A stretch of 64,000 nucleotides of DNA from Prochlorococcus marinus str. MIT 9302 (GTDB lineage Bacteria; Cyanobacteriota; Cyanobacteriia; PCC-6307; Cyanobiaceae), in NCBI RefSeq assembly GCF_000759975.1, contig NZ_JNAM01000011.1, positions 1 to 64,000 of the forward strand, read 5' to 3'. Below are positions 32,958 to 40,906 of this stretch, piece after piece. The position numbers and the translations under genes are program-made. The notes beneath the pieces are model-generated. The model made no database searches. It was not told the origin of the DNA and saw only the letters and a program-made list of their open reading frames with translations. Numbering within the stretch: the first letter of the stretch is position 1; each line of letters opens with the position of its first letter.

Positions 32958-33227
32958 ATGGAGCCTAAGTACTCATTCGGATGCAGCACTAGCAAACCAA
33001 ACGGATGCCTACTAAATCCTGAAGGCAGCAGAATGATCTTTTTCGAAGAATGCAAAAATTCCCCTAAACCTAATCTAAAAATTCATACTCATCTTTTTTA
33101 CGCAAATCACCTTGGAGAACCTGGAGGGTACAAATCCTCAGAGAAACTAAACATAGATGCAGCTTGGGAGAAGTGGCACGAGCTTCACCAAAAAGGCTGG
33201 ACGGAGGTCTATTACCATTACGGATGA
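32958..33227 (+). CDS. DUF1651-like small protein
   Basis: 89 residues. The C-terminal pattern NIDAAWEKWHELHQKGWTEV is typical of DUF1651, a family expanded in marine picocyanobacteria. The N-terminus has four Cys (GCSTSKPNGCL, EECKNS), which could bind metal. Soluble. Function unknown. Confidence 0.65.
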   Translation: MEPKYSFGCSTSKPNGCLLNPEGSRMIFFEECKNSPKPNLKIHTHLFYANHLGEPGGYKSSEKLNIDAAWEKWHELHQKGWTEVYYHYG

Positions 33228-33391
33228 GGGTTCCCCGTTAAGAAAATACTCAAAAAACCAACTATTTAACTTAATATGTAATGATATTGTTACATATATG
33301 TAGCATATATCTTGAAAATAACTTAATTTCGGCCTATTACTTTACATTCGTTAATACTAGTGTTACATTAGTTAACAATTACACAACTTCA

Positions 33392-33598
33392 ATGGCTAAT
33401 TCAAACGTTACGACTGAATCAGGAGGCAGACAAAACATGTTTCCTACTGAGACACGTCCTTACATAGATGAGTCTGTTTCATACGGCAGTTACCCTCAAA
33501 ATGCAGAAAAAGTTAATGGTCGTTGGGCAATGATCGGGCTTGTTGCATTAGTAGGTGCTTATGTTTCAACAGGACAAATTATTCCTGGCATTTTTTAA
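33392..33598 (+). CDS. hli: High-light-inducible protein
   Basis: 68 residues. I chose the ATG giving MANSNVTTES, because upstream codons are not protein-like. The chlorophyll-binding helix is NAEKVNGRWAMIGLVALVGA, ending TGQIIPGIF. The stop overlaps the next hli start (TAATG), so it leads a four-gene operon. AT-rich sequence with several TTACAT words precedes it. Confidence 0.92.
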   Translation: MANSNVTTESGGRQNMFPTETRPYIDESVSYGSYPQNAEKVNGRWAMIGLVALVGAYVSTGQIIPGIF

Positions 33599-33858
33599 TG
33601 ACTCCTCTTTATGGTTTTTTAGCTGTAATGGTATTATTTACAGCCATCCTCATTGCTTATCTAACTAAGCAATTTCAAAATGAAAATTCAAACTATTTAT
33701 CTACAAATCCAATGAAAAAAACAAACACAAAATCTAAAATAATCGAAAAAGAAAAAATTGTTGCTGAAACTCTCAACGGCAGATTCGCAATGCTTGGACT
33801 AATAGCTGCTATTGGAGCATATCTAACAACAGGTCAAATAATTCCTGGTTTCGTTTAA
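33598..33858 (+). CDS. hli: High-light-inducible protein with extra N-terminal helix
   Basis: 86 residues: an N-terminal membrane helix (MTPLYGFLAVMVLFTAILIA), a Lys-rich linker, then the Hlip helix ETLNGRFAMLGLIAAIGAYL ending TGQIIPGFV. Two-helix Hli proteins are less common than single-helix ones. The start overlaps the preceding stop by one base, giving coupled translation. Confidence 0.9.
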   Translation: MTPLYGFLAVMVLFTAILIAYLTKQFQNENSNYLSTNPMKKTNTKSKIIEKEKIVAETLNGRFAMLGLIAAIGAYLTTGQIIPGFV

Positions 33859-33887
33859 AACTTTACTAAAAAATCATTTAAATAAAA

Positions 33888-34016
33888 ATGGAAAATTCAA
33901 AATCAACTTATTGGCAAAATGCCGAGAGAACTAATGGGAGAATGGCAATGATGGGCTTATTTGCATTAGTTGTAAATTATGGCTTATTCGGCTGGATAAT
34001 ACCAGGAATCTTTTAA
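33888..34016 (+). CDS. hli: High-light-inducible protein, short form (42 aa)
   Basis: MENSKSTYWQNAERTNGRMA then MMGLFALVVNYGLFGWIIPGIF. It is almost only the Hlip helix, with Glu-Arg and Asn ligands. It is the third hli in the operon and the shortest. The next start is 1 bp after its stop. Confidence 0.88.
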   Translation: MENSKSTYWQNAERTNGRMAMMGLFALVVNYGLFGWIIPGIF

Positions 34017-34017
34017 A

Positions 34018-34197
34018 ATGAACTTAGGCTTACTTTTTCTTAAAGTAAATATTACAGGGGTAATAACTATTTCAGAACTTGATTGGGTCACAAACCATCA
34101 ATCTGAATTTTCAAGATTAGATATGGCTTTAGTTATTAAAATCGGCCGTCTTATGGACTCTGGAGTTGTGGAAATTGATAATAGATTGAATGTTTAA
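34018..34197 (+). CDS. Small protein co-transcribed with the hli cluster, 59 aa
   Basis: MNLGLLFLKVNITGVITISE continues with LDWVTNHQSEFSRLDMALVI and ends EIDNRLNV. The helical pattern around ELDWV and the short final strand suggest a small wHTH-like or helical bundle (uncertain). It closes the hli operon just before a strong terminator. Such a small gene following hli genes suggests regulation or assembly (inference). Confidence 0.65.
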   Translation: MNLGLLFLKVNITGVITISELDWVTNHQSEFSRLDMALVIKIGRLMDSGVVEIDNRLNV

Positions 34198-34220
34198 CTA
34201 TTAAAAATCAGATCGTCATG

Positions 34221-34258
34221 AGTGTTTGTCAATAGGGATACTGACAAGCACTTTTTTT
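34221..34258 (+). terminator. Rho-independent terminator of the hli operon
   Basis: Stem AGTGTTTGTCA/TGACAAGCACT (one G-T pair) with a 10-nt loop and then seven T. It lies 24 bp after the last gene. Confidence 0.85.
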
Positions 34259-34275
34259 AATGAGAAAATTAAATG

Positions 34276-34314
34276 TAAAAAAAAGAGATTGTTTCTTAGC
34301 TAAAAACAATCTCT
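34276..34314 (-). terminator. Terminator facing the minus-strand genes
   Basis: Perfect 11-bp stem AGAGATTGTTT (34284-34294) and AAACAATCTCT (34304-34314). On the minus strand it is followed by eight T. It ends transcripts from the 34408-35276 gene group. Confidence 0.8.
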
Positions 34315-34407
34315 CAATTACCTAATTCTTACATGAAAATTTCAAGTAAGCTCACAAATTATAACTGATTTTTTTTTATAGTAAATACGTAAAAATGCTT
34401 TTGATAT

Positions 34408-34623
34408 TTACCTTTTTAAACCGCCTCTTTTTATCCATAGAAACCATGTAACCCAAATAGGAGGGAGAAATCTGATTAAAAAGTTAATTTTATAAATATA
34501 AAATGGGGCATTTTCACTTTGAAATAAATTTATCAAAAAAGTAGATGTAGTTACCCAGAGTAAAATTATTAATATATTGGCTCCCAACAAAGCGAACTTA
34601 TTTTGTTTGAATATTTTTGGCAT
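34408..34623 (-). CDS. Two-helix membrane protein, 71 aa
   Basis: Helices at FALLGANILIILLWVTTSTF and FLIRFLPPIWVTWFLWI, basic C-terminus RGGLKR. It is the last gene before the minus-strand terminator. Unknown function. Confidence 0.6.
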   Translation of the reverse strand: MPKIFKQNKFALLGANILIILLWVTTSTFLINLFQSENAPFYIYKINFLIRFLPPIWVTWFLWIKRGGLKR

Positions 34624-34680
34624 AAGTCAAGTTTTTATATTAATAATTTTAAATTATCTCAGGAAATTTATTATTCATTA

Positions 34681-34932
34681 TCAAAAAAACTTTAAATTTA
34701 AAATCCATATCCAAATAAAAAAAATACTAAATTTTAATCCCTCTCCGAATAACATTCCAAAAGCAATAGGAGGTGAAAATATTAAAAAAAGAATAGAGAA
34801 TAAACTAAATAAAGCAAATGATCCTCTTAGAAAAAAATTCTTTCTTTTTAGTCTTCTTAACCTTTTTAAGGTATTCCATTCCCATTCGATAAACCCGTAG
34901 AACTTTTCTGATAATAAAAATAAATACTTCAT
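34681..34932 (-). CDS. Two-helix membrane protein, 83 aa
   Basis: A basic N-terminal third (WEWNTLKRLRRLKRKNFFLR), then two hydrophobic segments (FALFSLFSILFLIFSPPIAF and FSIFFIWIWILNL). Same strand as neighbours at 34408 and 34986, spaced 50-60 bp. Unknown function. Confidence 0.55.
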   Translation of the reverse strand: MKYLFLLSEKFYGFIEWEWNTLKRLRRLKRKNFFLRGSFALFSLFSILFLIFSPPIAFGMLFGEGLKFSIFFIWIWILNLKFF

Positions 34933-34985
34933 TAAAATTATTAATTTCTATCGGCTTTTCCTATTTATAAAATTAATTTCTCTTG

Positions 34986-35276
34986 TTAGCAATAAACTTT
35001 ATCTCCTTCTTTAGAAAGATAGTAAATTCTATTTTCTGAACTTACAAAAAAAGTTAATCCCTTATATTGTGATCTTCTAAACTTTTCTAATCTAAGTTTG
35101 TGTATATCCCAATTATCTGTACTTATATCAGGATTAAATTCTAGTTCTTTTAAGAAAGGTACATAATTTGGAATAATTTTTGTTTTTTGGGCTGACCTTT
35201 TATTTCGTCTTGAATAAAAAAATAATAAAAATAAAAGTACAAAAAAAAGAATTAATAATATTTTTGTCATTGTCAA
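34986..35276 (-). CDS. Membrane-anchored protein, 96 aa
   Basis: N-terminal helix (ILLILFFVLLFLLFFYS) followed by a basic segment and a soluble domain with LRLEKFRRSQYKGLTFFVSS and an NRIYYLSKEGDKVYC end. Probably anchored with the domain in the cytosol. Unknown function. Confidence 0.6.
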   Translation of the reverse strand: MTMTKILLILFFVLLFLLFFYSRRNKRSAQKTKIIPNYVPFLKELEFNPDISTDNWDIHKLRLEKFRRSQYKGLTFFVSSENRIYYLSKEGDKVYC

Positions 35277-35413
35277 TTTTTCTGATTTGAAAAAACTTTA
35301 TTTTGGAGAATCAAGAACTTTCCCAATAAATTTCTAAGTAAGTAAAAAATCCTATTTTTATATTCTTGTATTTTTGAATACTTTTCAAGGGTATACTCAA
35401 ATCAGATTATAAA

Positions 35414-35575
35414 ATGAGTCGCATTTTTAAAATGACTCAAAATTCCATGAATACTCCTTATGCAAAAAGAGTATCTGAAAAATTTAGAGAGGCTCAAAAC
35501 TATTTAAAAACTAATGGTTTTAGTAGATCAACTAAACATTTATTAGAGGATATTGAAAATTCTGTTGAAAAATAA
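35414..35575 (+). CDS. Small helical protein, 53 aa
   Basis: MSRIFKMTQNSMNTPYAKRV with a helix KFREAQNYLKTNGFSRSTKH, ending ENSVEK. It may be a ribbon-helix-helix-like or unstructured protein; unrecognised. An internal Met at residue 7 could also be used. Confidence 0.5.
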   Translation: MSRIFKMTQNSMNTPYAKRVSEKFREAQNYLKTNGFSRSTKHLLEDIENSVEK

Positions 35576-35688
35576 TAGCCTAACTCGTTTTAAATAGAAG
35601 ATATAATAATGAATAAATATTTCCCGAAATTATTTTAGGCTTCAAAAAACAAATTTTTAATATTCGAATAAAAACATTAATCTCAATA

Positions 35689-36462
35689 ATGTTTTTATTT
35701 TTGGTTAGTAGTTGCTCTTTTTTTTATGAAAATAAAGATCATACAAAAAAACAAAATAATAACCTCAACAAAGAAATTATAAATAATTTCTCTAAGGCAA
35801 TATCAAAAAATGCAGATAATTTTTTATTTTATTTAGAGAGAGGGAAAGCAAAACATGCTTATGGAGATTATATTGGGGCAATTAAAGATTTTAATGATTC
35901 ATTAAGACTCAATCCAAATTCAAAAGCCATTTTTAATAGAGCGAATTCCAAATATGCTTATGGAGATTACAATGGAGCAATTAAAGATTACGAGAAATTT
36001 ATATCAAGAAATATTTTTCAGGATCAAGTTTTTTATAGCATCGCCAATTCTCAATTCATTCTCCTTGAATATGAAAAGGCAATTGAAAATTACAGCAAAT
36101 CTATTAAGTACGATCAGGATGAAGAAAATGCCTATTTAAATAGAGGAAATGCAAAATTCAAAATCGGTGATTATATAGGTTCTATAAAAGACTATGAAAA
36201 GTCTCTAGAAATCAATGCAAAATCATATGTTGCACTGAATAATATGGGAGTTAGTAAATTTAAATTAAAAAAGTACAGAAACGCCCTACAAGATTTCAAA
36301 AAATCTCTGAAACTAAATCCCAATAATTACAATACTTTTTATAATAAATCCCTAACTCATTTTGAATTAAAAGAATTTAAAAAAGCTTGTATTGATTTAA
36401 AAAAATCAAACAAGCTTGGTAAAGAAATATTCAAGTCAGAATATTCAAAAATATGTTTTTAA
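35689..36462 (+). CDS. TPR-repeat lipoprotein
   Basis: 257 residues. A short signal with lipobox LVSSC (lipidated Cys near residue 9) is followed by about six tetratricopeptide repeats. Clear units are LERGKAKHAYGDYIGAIKDF, NRANSKYAYGDYNGAIKDYE, LNRGNAKFKIGDYIGSIKDY and NMGVSKFKLKKYRNALQDFK. TPRs mediate protein-protein contacts. It is probably anchored to an envelope or thylakoid membrane. Partner unknown. Confidence 0.85.
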   Translation: MFLFLVSSCSFFYENKDHTKKQNNNLNKEIINNFSKAISKNADNFLFYLERGKAKHAYGDYIGAIKDFNDSLRLNPNSKAIFNRANSKYAYGDYNGAIKDYEKFISRNIFQDQVFYSIANSQFILLEYEKAIENYSKSIKYDQDEENAYLNRGNAKFKIGDYIGSIKDYEKSLEINAKSYVALNNMGVSKFKLKKYRNALQDFKKSLKLNPNNYNTFYNKSLTHFELKEFKKACIDLKKSNKLGKEIFKSEYSKICF

Positions 36463-36499
36463 AAAAAATTTTTTAAAGTAAGTAATAATAAATTTCTTT

Positions 36500-36814
36500 C
36501 TATTTTGCAATAGTTGCCTCAAGTTCAGCTATTTCAGCCTCCAGCTTAGAAGTATCTTCACCTGCCGCAGCAGCTTTAGATAATGCTCTTTTCTTGAAAC
36601 TTAGTTTTGCCTTAGCTTGCTTCGCCTTTTTAGCGGCCTTTGCTGCAGGAGTTGAGCCGCCGCCGCCGCCACAGGCAATAAGATTATCGTTATTTATTTG
36701 ATTATCAAACTTCTCTGTAAGATGATTTGCAAGTAGTTCATTACCAACAAAGAAACTCAATGGGAATGCAATTAATGCTCCTAGGGAAAGTTTTAAAGAT
36801 TTGTTTAACTTCAT
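36500..36814 (-). CDS. Secreted Ala/Lys-rich protein with Cys-Gly5 motif
   Basis: 104 residues: signal-like N-terminus (LGALIAFPLSFFVGNELLA-N), then IACGGGGGSTPAAKAAKKAK, and a low-complexity helical region of Ala, Lys and Glu ending KLEAEIAELEATIAK. GCC/GCT-rich codons make it locally GC-rich against its surroundings. It could be a surface or DNA- or polyanion-binding protein (inference). No family recognised. Confidence 0.65.
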   Translation of the reverse strand: MKLNKSLKLSLGALIAFPLSFFVGNELLANHLTEKFDNQINNDNLIACGGGGGSTPAAKAAKKAKQAKAKLSFKKRALSKAAAAGEDTSKLEAEIAELEATIAK

Positions 36815-36910
36815 TTAATAATTAAATTTTTTAGATTCTATGCTTTCATATTCAGAAACAGGAAGGGCGAACATAATATTTAATATTTCACAATTTTTGA
36901 TGTATAAAAT

Positions 36911-38188
36911 TTATCTATTAACCAACTCAAATATATCTTCAGCGAGTTTTGAACTTAGTTTACTAGCTGCAAATTCAATAAAATGACTGTAGTCCAAAAA
37001 CCAACTAGTCGATTCAGCCTCTAGCGAATAATCAAGATAAATTATTTTTTTATTTTTTTCTATTTCTTTAGAAAAGGTTTCCCTGTAATCCTTCTCAATC
37101 AAGTACATCTCCCTTTCTAAAATTTTAGGTGCAAAAACAGGATTTCCAACTAGATGTTTTATACCAATCAAATATTTATAATTTTGCCCATTTAATTGCT
37201 CCTTTGATAAAGAACTAAAGTAATTAGGCGCATATACATAAATATATTTGTTATCCAAATAAAGATTTGCAGTAGAACTTATATTCCTTAATGTAGATTG
37301 TATTGAATAATTTTTTATCTTCTCATATTCTGCAAAATCTAAATTCAGTCTCTGTTCTAGTATCTCTTTAAGATTCTTATTCTTTTTATTTTCTTCTAAA
37401 TTTATAGTTAACTGTTTCTTTTCATAAGTTCCTGGACTCACTTTATTTATAGATCTCAAATCATCTACATAAGAAAGAAAATAGCTTCTTTTTTTTATCG
37501 AATTTAAAAATGTAATAACCCCACTACTTATATTTCCTAATGAGCTACTAGTTAAAAAATTTACGTACTCAATATTATTTGTATTAATCATCATGCCATT
37601 AGCAAAACTATATTCATTTCTCTTTTCATCATTTTCAGATAAAAGCCTCATAAAATTCCAGAAATCTTGGATACCTCCAAAACTTACTATTAGTTCTAGA
37701 GGTGGCAAGTAATCGTTAAATGGTTCGGAATTTAAATATCTAAAAGTCTCAACATGTTCTTGCCATGTATTAAAACCAGAATATGCAGCATTTACAAGAT
37801 CAATTTTAGGATTAATATTTCTTAAGTTTTTTTCTAACTGACTAGCAAAAGTTTTCTTATTATCAAATCCATAAAGACCTTCTCCCATAGCCACACTATT
37901 ACCAAGAAGCAAAATTCCATATGTATCTATTTTTTTATTTTCATGCTCAAAAGGTGTCTTTATAAAACCATTGCGATCACAAATTAAAAATTTGTAATTT
38001 TCGGGATTAATATGCTTATTTTCGCAATTTTCTCTCCAACCAGTCAGGGAATCAAATTTTGTTCCATTAGTAATTTTTGAATTTGATTTATTTATAAATA
38101 AGAAGGATAATTCTAAAATAAAAATTATTATTGGAATAAATATACTTGTATAAAGGATAAATTTTATAATTCCACTTTTACTCCTCAT
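36911..38188 (-). CDS. Membrane-anchored SGNH/GDSL-like protein
   Basis: 425 residues: one N-terminal membrane helix (8-30), then an SGNH-type fold. Block I reads LLLGNSVAMGEGL (Gly-Asn-Ser rather than Gly-Asp-Ser). Block III is near SFGGIQDFWN, and block V is DYSHFIEFAASKL with the Asp-x-x-His dyad. Such proteins often add or remove acyl groups on surface glycans. It is the last gene of a minus-strand group with a carbamoyltransferase. The Asn in block I keeps the nucleophile Ser, so activity is plausible. Confidence 0.75.
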   Translation of the reverse strand: MRSKSGIIKFILYTSIFIPIIIFILELSFLFINKSNSKITNGTKFDSLTGWRENCENKHINPENYKFLICDRNGFIKTPFEHENKKIDTYGILLLGNSVAMGEGLYGFDNKKTFASQLEKNLRNINPKIDLVNAAYSGFNTWQEHVETFRYLNSEPFNDYLPPLELIVSFGGIQDFWNFMRLLSENDEKRNEYSFANGMMINTNNIEYVNFLTSSSLGNISSGVITFLNSIKKRSYFLSYVDDLRSINKVSPGTYEKKQLTINLEENKKNKNLKEILEQRLNLDFAEYEKIKNYSIQSTLRNISSTANLYLDNKYIYVYAPNYFSSLSKEQLNGQNYKYLIGIKHLVGNPVFAPKILEREMYLIEKDYRETFSKEIEKNKKIIYLDYSLEAESTSWFLDYSHFIEFAASKLSSKLAEDIFELVNR

Positions 38189-38275
38189 TGAAAAATGTAT
38201 ATTACTTACAAATATATTTTAAAAATAAATATTAAATCTAACAATTCAAAATCTTTAAGGTCTTATTAATAAGAA

Positions 38276-38440
38276 CTAAATCGCTATGTAAGTAAATGGA
38301 ACAATAACTTGTACTACGCTTATTATTAAAATTATAATGATTACCAACAAAATTGCGGTTATCAAAGCAGCCTGAATAGGTGTTGCATTCTTCCAAGCAG
38401 ATAAAGTGATGTGTTTTAAAAATCGAAGAAAACTAAACAT
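38276..38440 (-). CDS. Small membrane protein of carbamoyltransferase cluster (DUF5989-like)
   Basis: 54 residues: an amphipathic start (MFSFLRFLKHITLSAWKNAT), one long membrane helix, and the C-terminal VPFTYIAI. A short membrane protein ending in a similar motif typically sits beside carbamoyltransferase genes (DUF5989), which is why I suggest that family. It starts 8 bp after the carbamoyltransferase stop. Confidence 0.6.
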   Translation of the reverse strand: MFSFLRFLKHITLSAWKNATPIQAALITAILLVIIIILIISVVQVIVPFTYIAI

Positions 38441-38448
38441 TTTAAATT

Positions 38449-40185
38449 TTAAGTTTTTCTTTTTAGCAATCCTAAATCAGTTAAAAGATAACGTAATTTT
38501 GTTCTCGAACAAACCATAAGTCCATCAACCAAGTCAAAAGAATTAGGATCTCCACTAACATTTAATGAAGAGTTAGCTAATATTTCGACTCCCATAGGTT
38601 CCAGAATAGATAATAACTTGTCTAAGGAAGAATTATTTTCAACAATTTGAATACGTGCTGTTCCATCAACATGGGTTGTTGGGAATTTTAAAGAAACATT
38701 ATCTTTAAGACATTGGCATGTTGCACTCATAGATTGATAGCAATCATAAATTTCAGGCCTTAATCTATAATATTTTTTCGCAATTTTATATCTCATAGCT
38801 GGTGCAGTTGGCCTAAAGGGACTTCTATTCTTTATTACCGTATTTAATTTTTTTACTGCATCTTTATTTTTTCCATCACATAGTAGAGATCTGTTACCTA
38901 GTGCTCTTGGACCTGTTTCACTACGCGATAATACTGTTCCAATTACTTCTCCTGCACTTATAAGTTCAGCAGCCTTCAAAAAAGCATCATCTTCATCTTT
39001 CTCTAAAATAGAAAATTGATTAAAAATAATTTGCTCTGTGAGAAATTCATCATTTCTTATTTCTTTTAAAGAAGGGAATAAAGAGGGCTTAGAAATTTTT
39101 AAATCAATGTACGAATTAGATTTTATGTAGCTATAAAAAGCTGCTCCAATAGCACAACCAGCGTCTCCAGGGCTTGGTGGAATAATTATTTCATCTATAA
39201 AAGGTAATTGAGCAAGACTATCAATTGATGCTGAGTTCATAGAAACTCCCCCCGAGAAAAGAAATCTTCTAGATCTAGTTATTTTATGGGCATGCGTAAA
39301 AATTTTTTGAAGTAGATAAATTGTTAAATCTTGGGCTCCCCTTGCTATGTCGGCGCATCTTTGAAAATCACTTTCTCCCGGTATAAGTTGTACAAAAGGA
39401 TTACGAGCAGGACCTAATAAATCCTCCAATTTACTATTAAATGAGTTAGATGTTGATAGATGATAATCAAAATAGCTCATATCAGAAATTATTTTATTAG
39501 AGGTGGAATCCCAATCCATTAGCCCCCTAACTAACTTTGCTGACTTACTTTTGGAATCTCCAAAAGAAGCTAATCCCATAACTTTATATTCACCTTCATT
39601 AATTGAAAATCCTAAGTAATCAGTAATACTTGAATAGAAAAGGCCCAAAGATACAGGATATGGACATTCCCATAACTCATTAATCTCTGATGGATTAACT
39701 ATTTGACTAATTGAAGCTGTACTTCTGTCTCCAAATCCATCAACAACTACAGAGCAAACATCTTTCTTAGAATTTGAATACGAAAGAGCTGTAAGTGAAT
39801 GTGACAAATGATGATCAGAATAGATTAATTTTGTTTCTAGTCCTTTAAATTCTTTTGCAAAATCTAGGTAACAAGAAACAGATGAGCGATTAAAATTACG
39901 AAACTGATGTACAAGAAGAGATAAACTTCTTGGCATATTTAGAGAGGCTTCTTTAACAATGTGAAGAAAAGCGCTTAATGGTCTTTCATAAAATGCAACT
40001 CTCTCTATATCCTTTATTTGGAGGTTGTTAGATTTTAGTAATTTACTTATTGCTCTCCGTGGGAATGATTTATCACCTTTGATTCTGCTTAAAGACTCTT
40101 CTCTGTAATAATCAATGAGGACTCCATTTTTATCGACTAATGCAGCAGCAGATTCATGATTATATCCGGAAACACCAATAAACAT
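38449..40185 (-). CDS. NodU/CmcH-type carbamoyltransferase
   Basis: About 578 residues from the Met giving MFIGVSGYNHESAAALVDKN, the family start. Upstream codons would overlap the neighbouring gene and are not family-like. The N-terminal Kae1-like domain carries the metal-site SDHHLSHSLTA and VVVDGFGDRSTAS. The C-terminal domain has SETGPRALGNRSLL. It transfers carbamoyl from carbamoyl phosphate to a hydroxyl, here probably a surface glycan or lipid. It lies between a ferritin-like gene and a small membrane protein. Confidence 0.92.
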   Translation of the reverse strand: MFIGVSGYNHESAAALVDKNGVLIDYYREESLSRIKGDKSFPRRAISKLLKSNNLQIKDIERVAFYERPLSAFLHIVKEASLNMPRSLSLLVHQFRNFNRSSVSCYLDFAKEFKGLETKLIYSDHHLSHSLTALSYSNSKKDVCSVVVDGFGDRSTASISQIVNPSEINELWECPYPVSLGLFYSSITDYLGFSINEGEYKVMGLASFGDSKSKSAKLVRGLMDWDSTSNKIISDMSYFDYHLSTSNSFNSKLEDLLGPARNPFVQLIPGESDFQRCADIARGAQDLTIYLLQKIFTHAHKITRSRRFLFSGGVSMNSASIDSLAQLPFIDEIIIPPSPGDAGCAIGAAFYSYIKSNSYIDLKISKPSLFPSLKEIRNDEFLTEQIIFNQFSILEKDEDDAFLKAAELISAGEVIGTVLSRSETGPRALGNRSLLCDGKNKDAVKKLNTVIKNRSPFRPTAPAMRYKIAKKYYRLRPEIYDCYQSMSATCQCLKDNVSLKFPTTHVDGTARIQIVENNSSLDKLLSILEPMGVEILANSSLNVSGDPNSFDLVDGLMVCSRTKLRYLLTDLGLLKRKT

Positions 40186-40204
40186 CTTAAAATTGCTAGA
40201 TACT

Positions 40205-40900
40205 TTAAAGGATAGATTTAGATGAAATTTCCATAAGATTTTTCCCTTCTCTTTTAAATTCATTTAAATTTAATTTTCTCGCCATATTTCCAGCGACAAA
40301 AGCCATTCCTTTATATAAAGGAGTTAGAATTTTGTCTAAAAACTTTAAATTTGCATCATATAATTTTCGTCCTTTGTTTTGAAGAGTCTCTCTAAAGCGA
40401 TACATAACCAGTTGCCAAGGTTGTAAAGCAGGGTAGTTTTTCAAGAAATATTTTTTAGCCATCCCATGATGTCGCAATTCATCCATCATAATGCTAGAAA
40501 TTATCTTACCTTCATCAGTATCTGAACCAACTAAATTTAATATATTTTCAAAAGATGATTTAGCTAAAAGTTCGTTTGTATAAACAAAAGCTATGAAGTC
40601 TTTTAATTTCATAGTATCAATTAGAAAACCCTTATTAGAGATGTAGCCTTTGATAATTAATGAAGGAGGGGTAAATCTAAATTCTCTAGCCTTTTCTAAA
40701 GATACCTTAATTCCTCTTTGAGAAAGCATTTTAAAAAAACATTTCGCATGCATATATTCATCTTTGGCGTGCATAAAATAACCTAATGCTTGCTTTGGGG
40801 TATCAGTTCCTTTACACGCTGCAAGCATTTCTAGGGCGGAAGCAAGCTCAGCATGTGCCGTTTCATAGAAAATAGGTAGTTCTGATTGAATATTTTTCAT
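40205..40900 (-). CDS. Ferritin-like di-iron protein
   Basis: 231 residues forming a four-helix bundle. A complete set of di-iron ligands can be read: E18, E48-x-x-H51, E110, E141-x-x-H144 (motifs HAELASA, DEYMHAK, NELLAK, MDELRHH). It is probably an oxygenase or hydroxylase rather than storage ferritin, given its pairing with a carbamoyltransferase 20 bp downstream (inference). It could hydroxylate the site that is then carbamoylated. It follows ychF on the same strand with a 6-bp gap. Confidence 0.85.
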   Translation of the reverse strand: MKNIQSELPIFYETAHAELASALEMLAACKGTDTPKQALGYFMHAKDEYMHAKCFFKMLSQRGIKVSLEKAREFRFTPPSLIIKGYISNKGFLIDTMKLKDFIAFVYTNELLAKSSFENILNLVGSDTDEGKIISSIMMDELRHHGMAKKYFLKNYPALQPWQLVMYRFRETLQNKGRKLYDANLKFLDKILTPLYKGMAFVAGNMARKLNLNEFKREGKNLMEISSKSIL

Positions 40901-40906
40901 CTTTTT

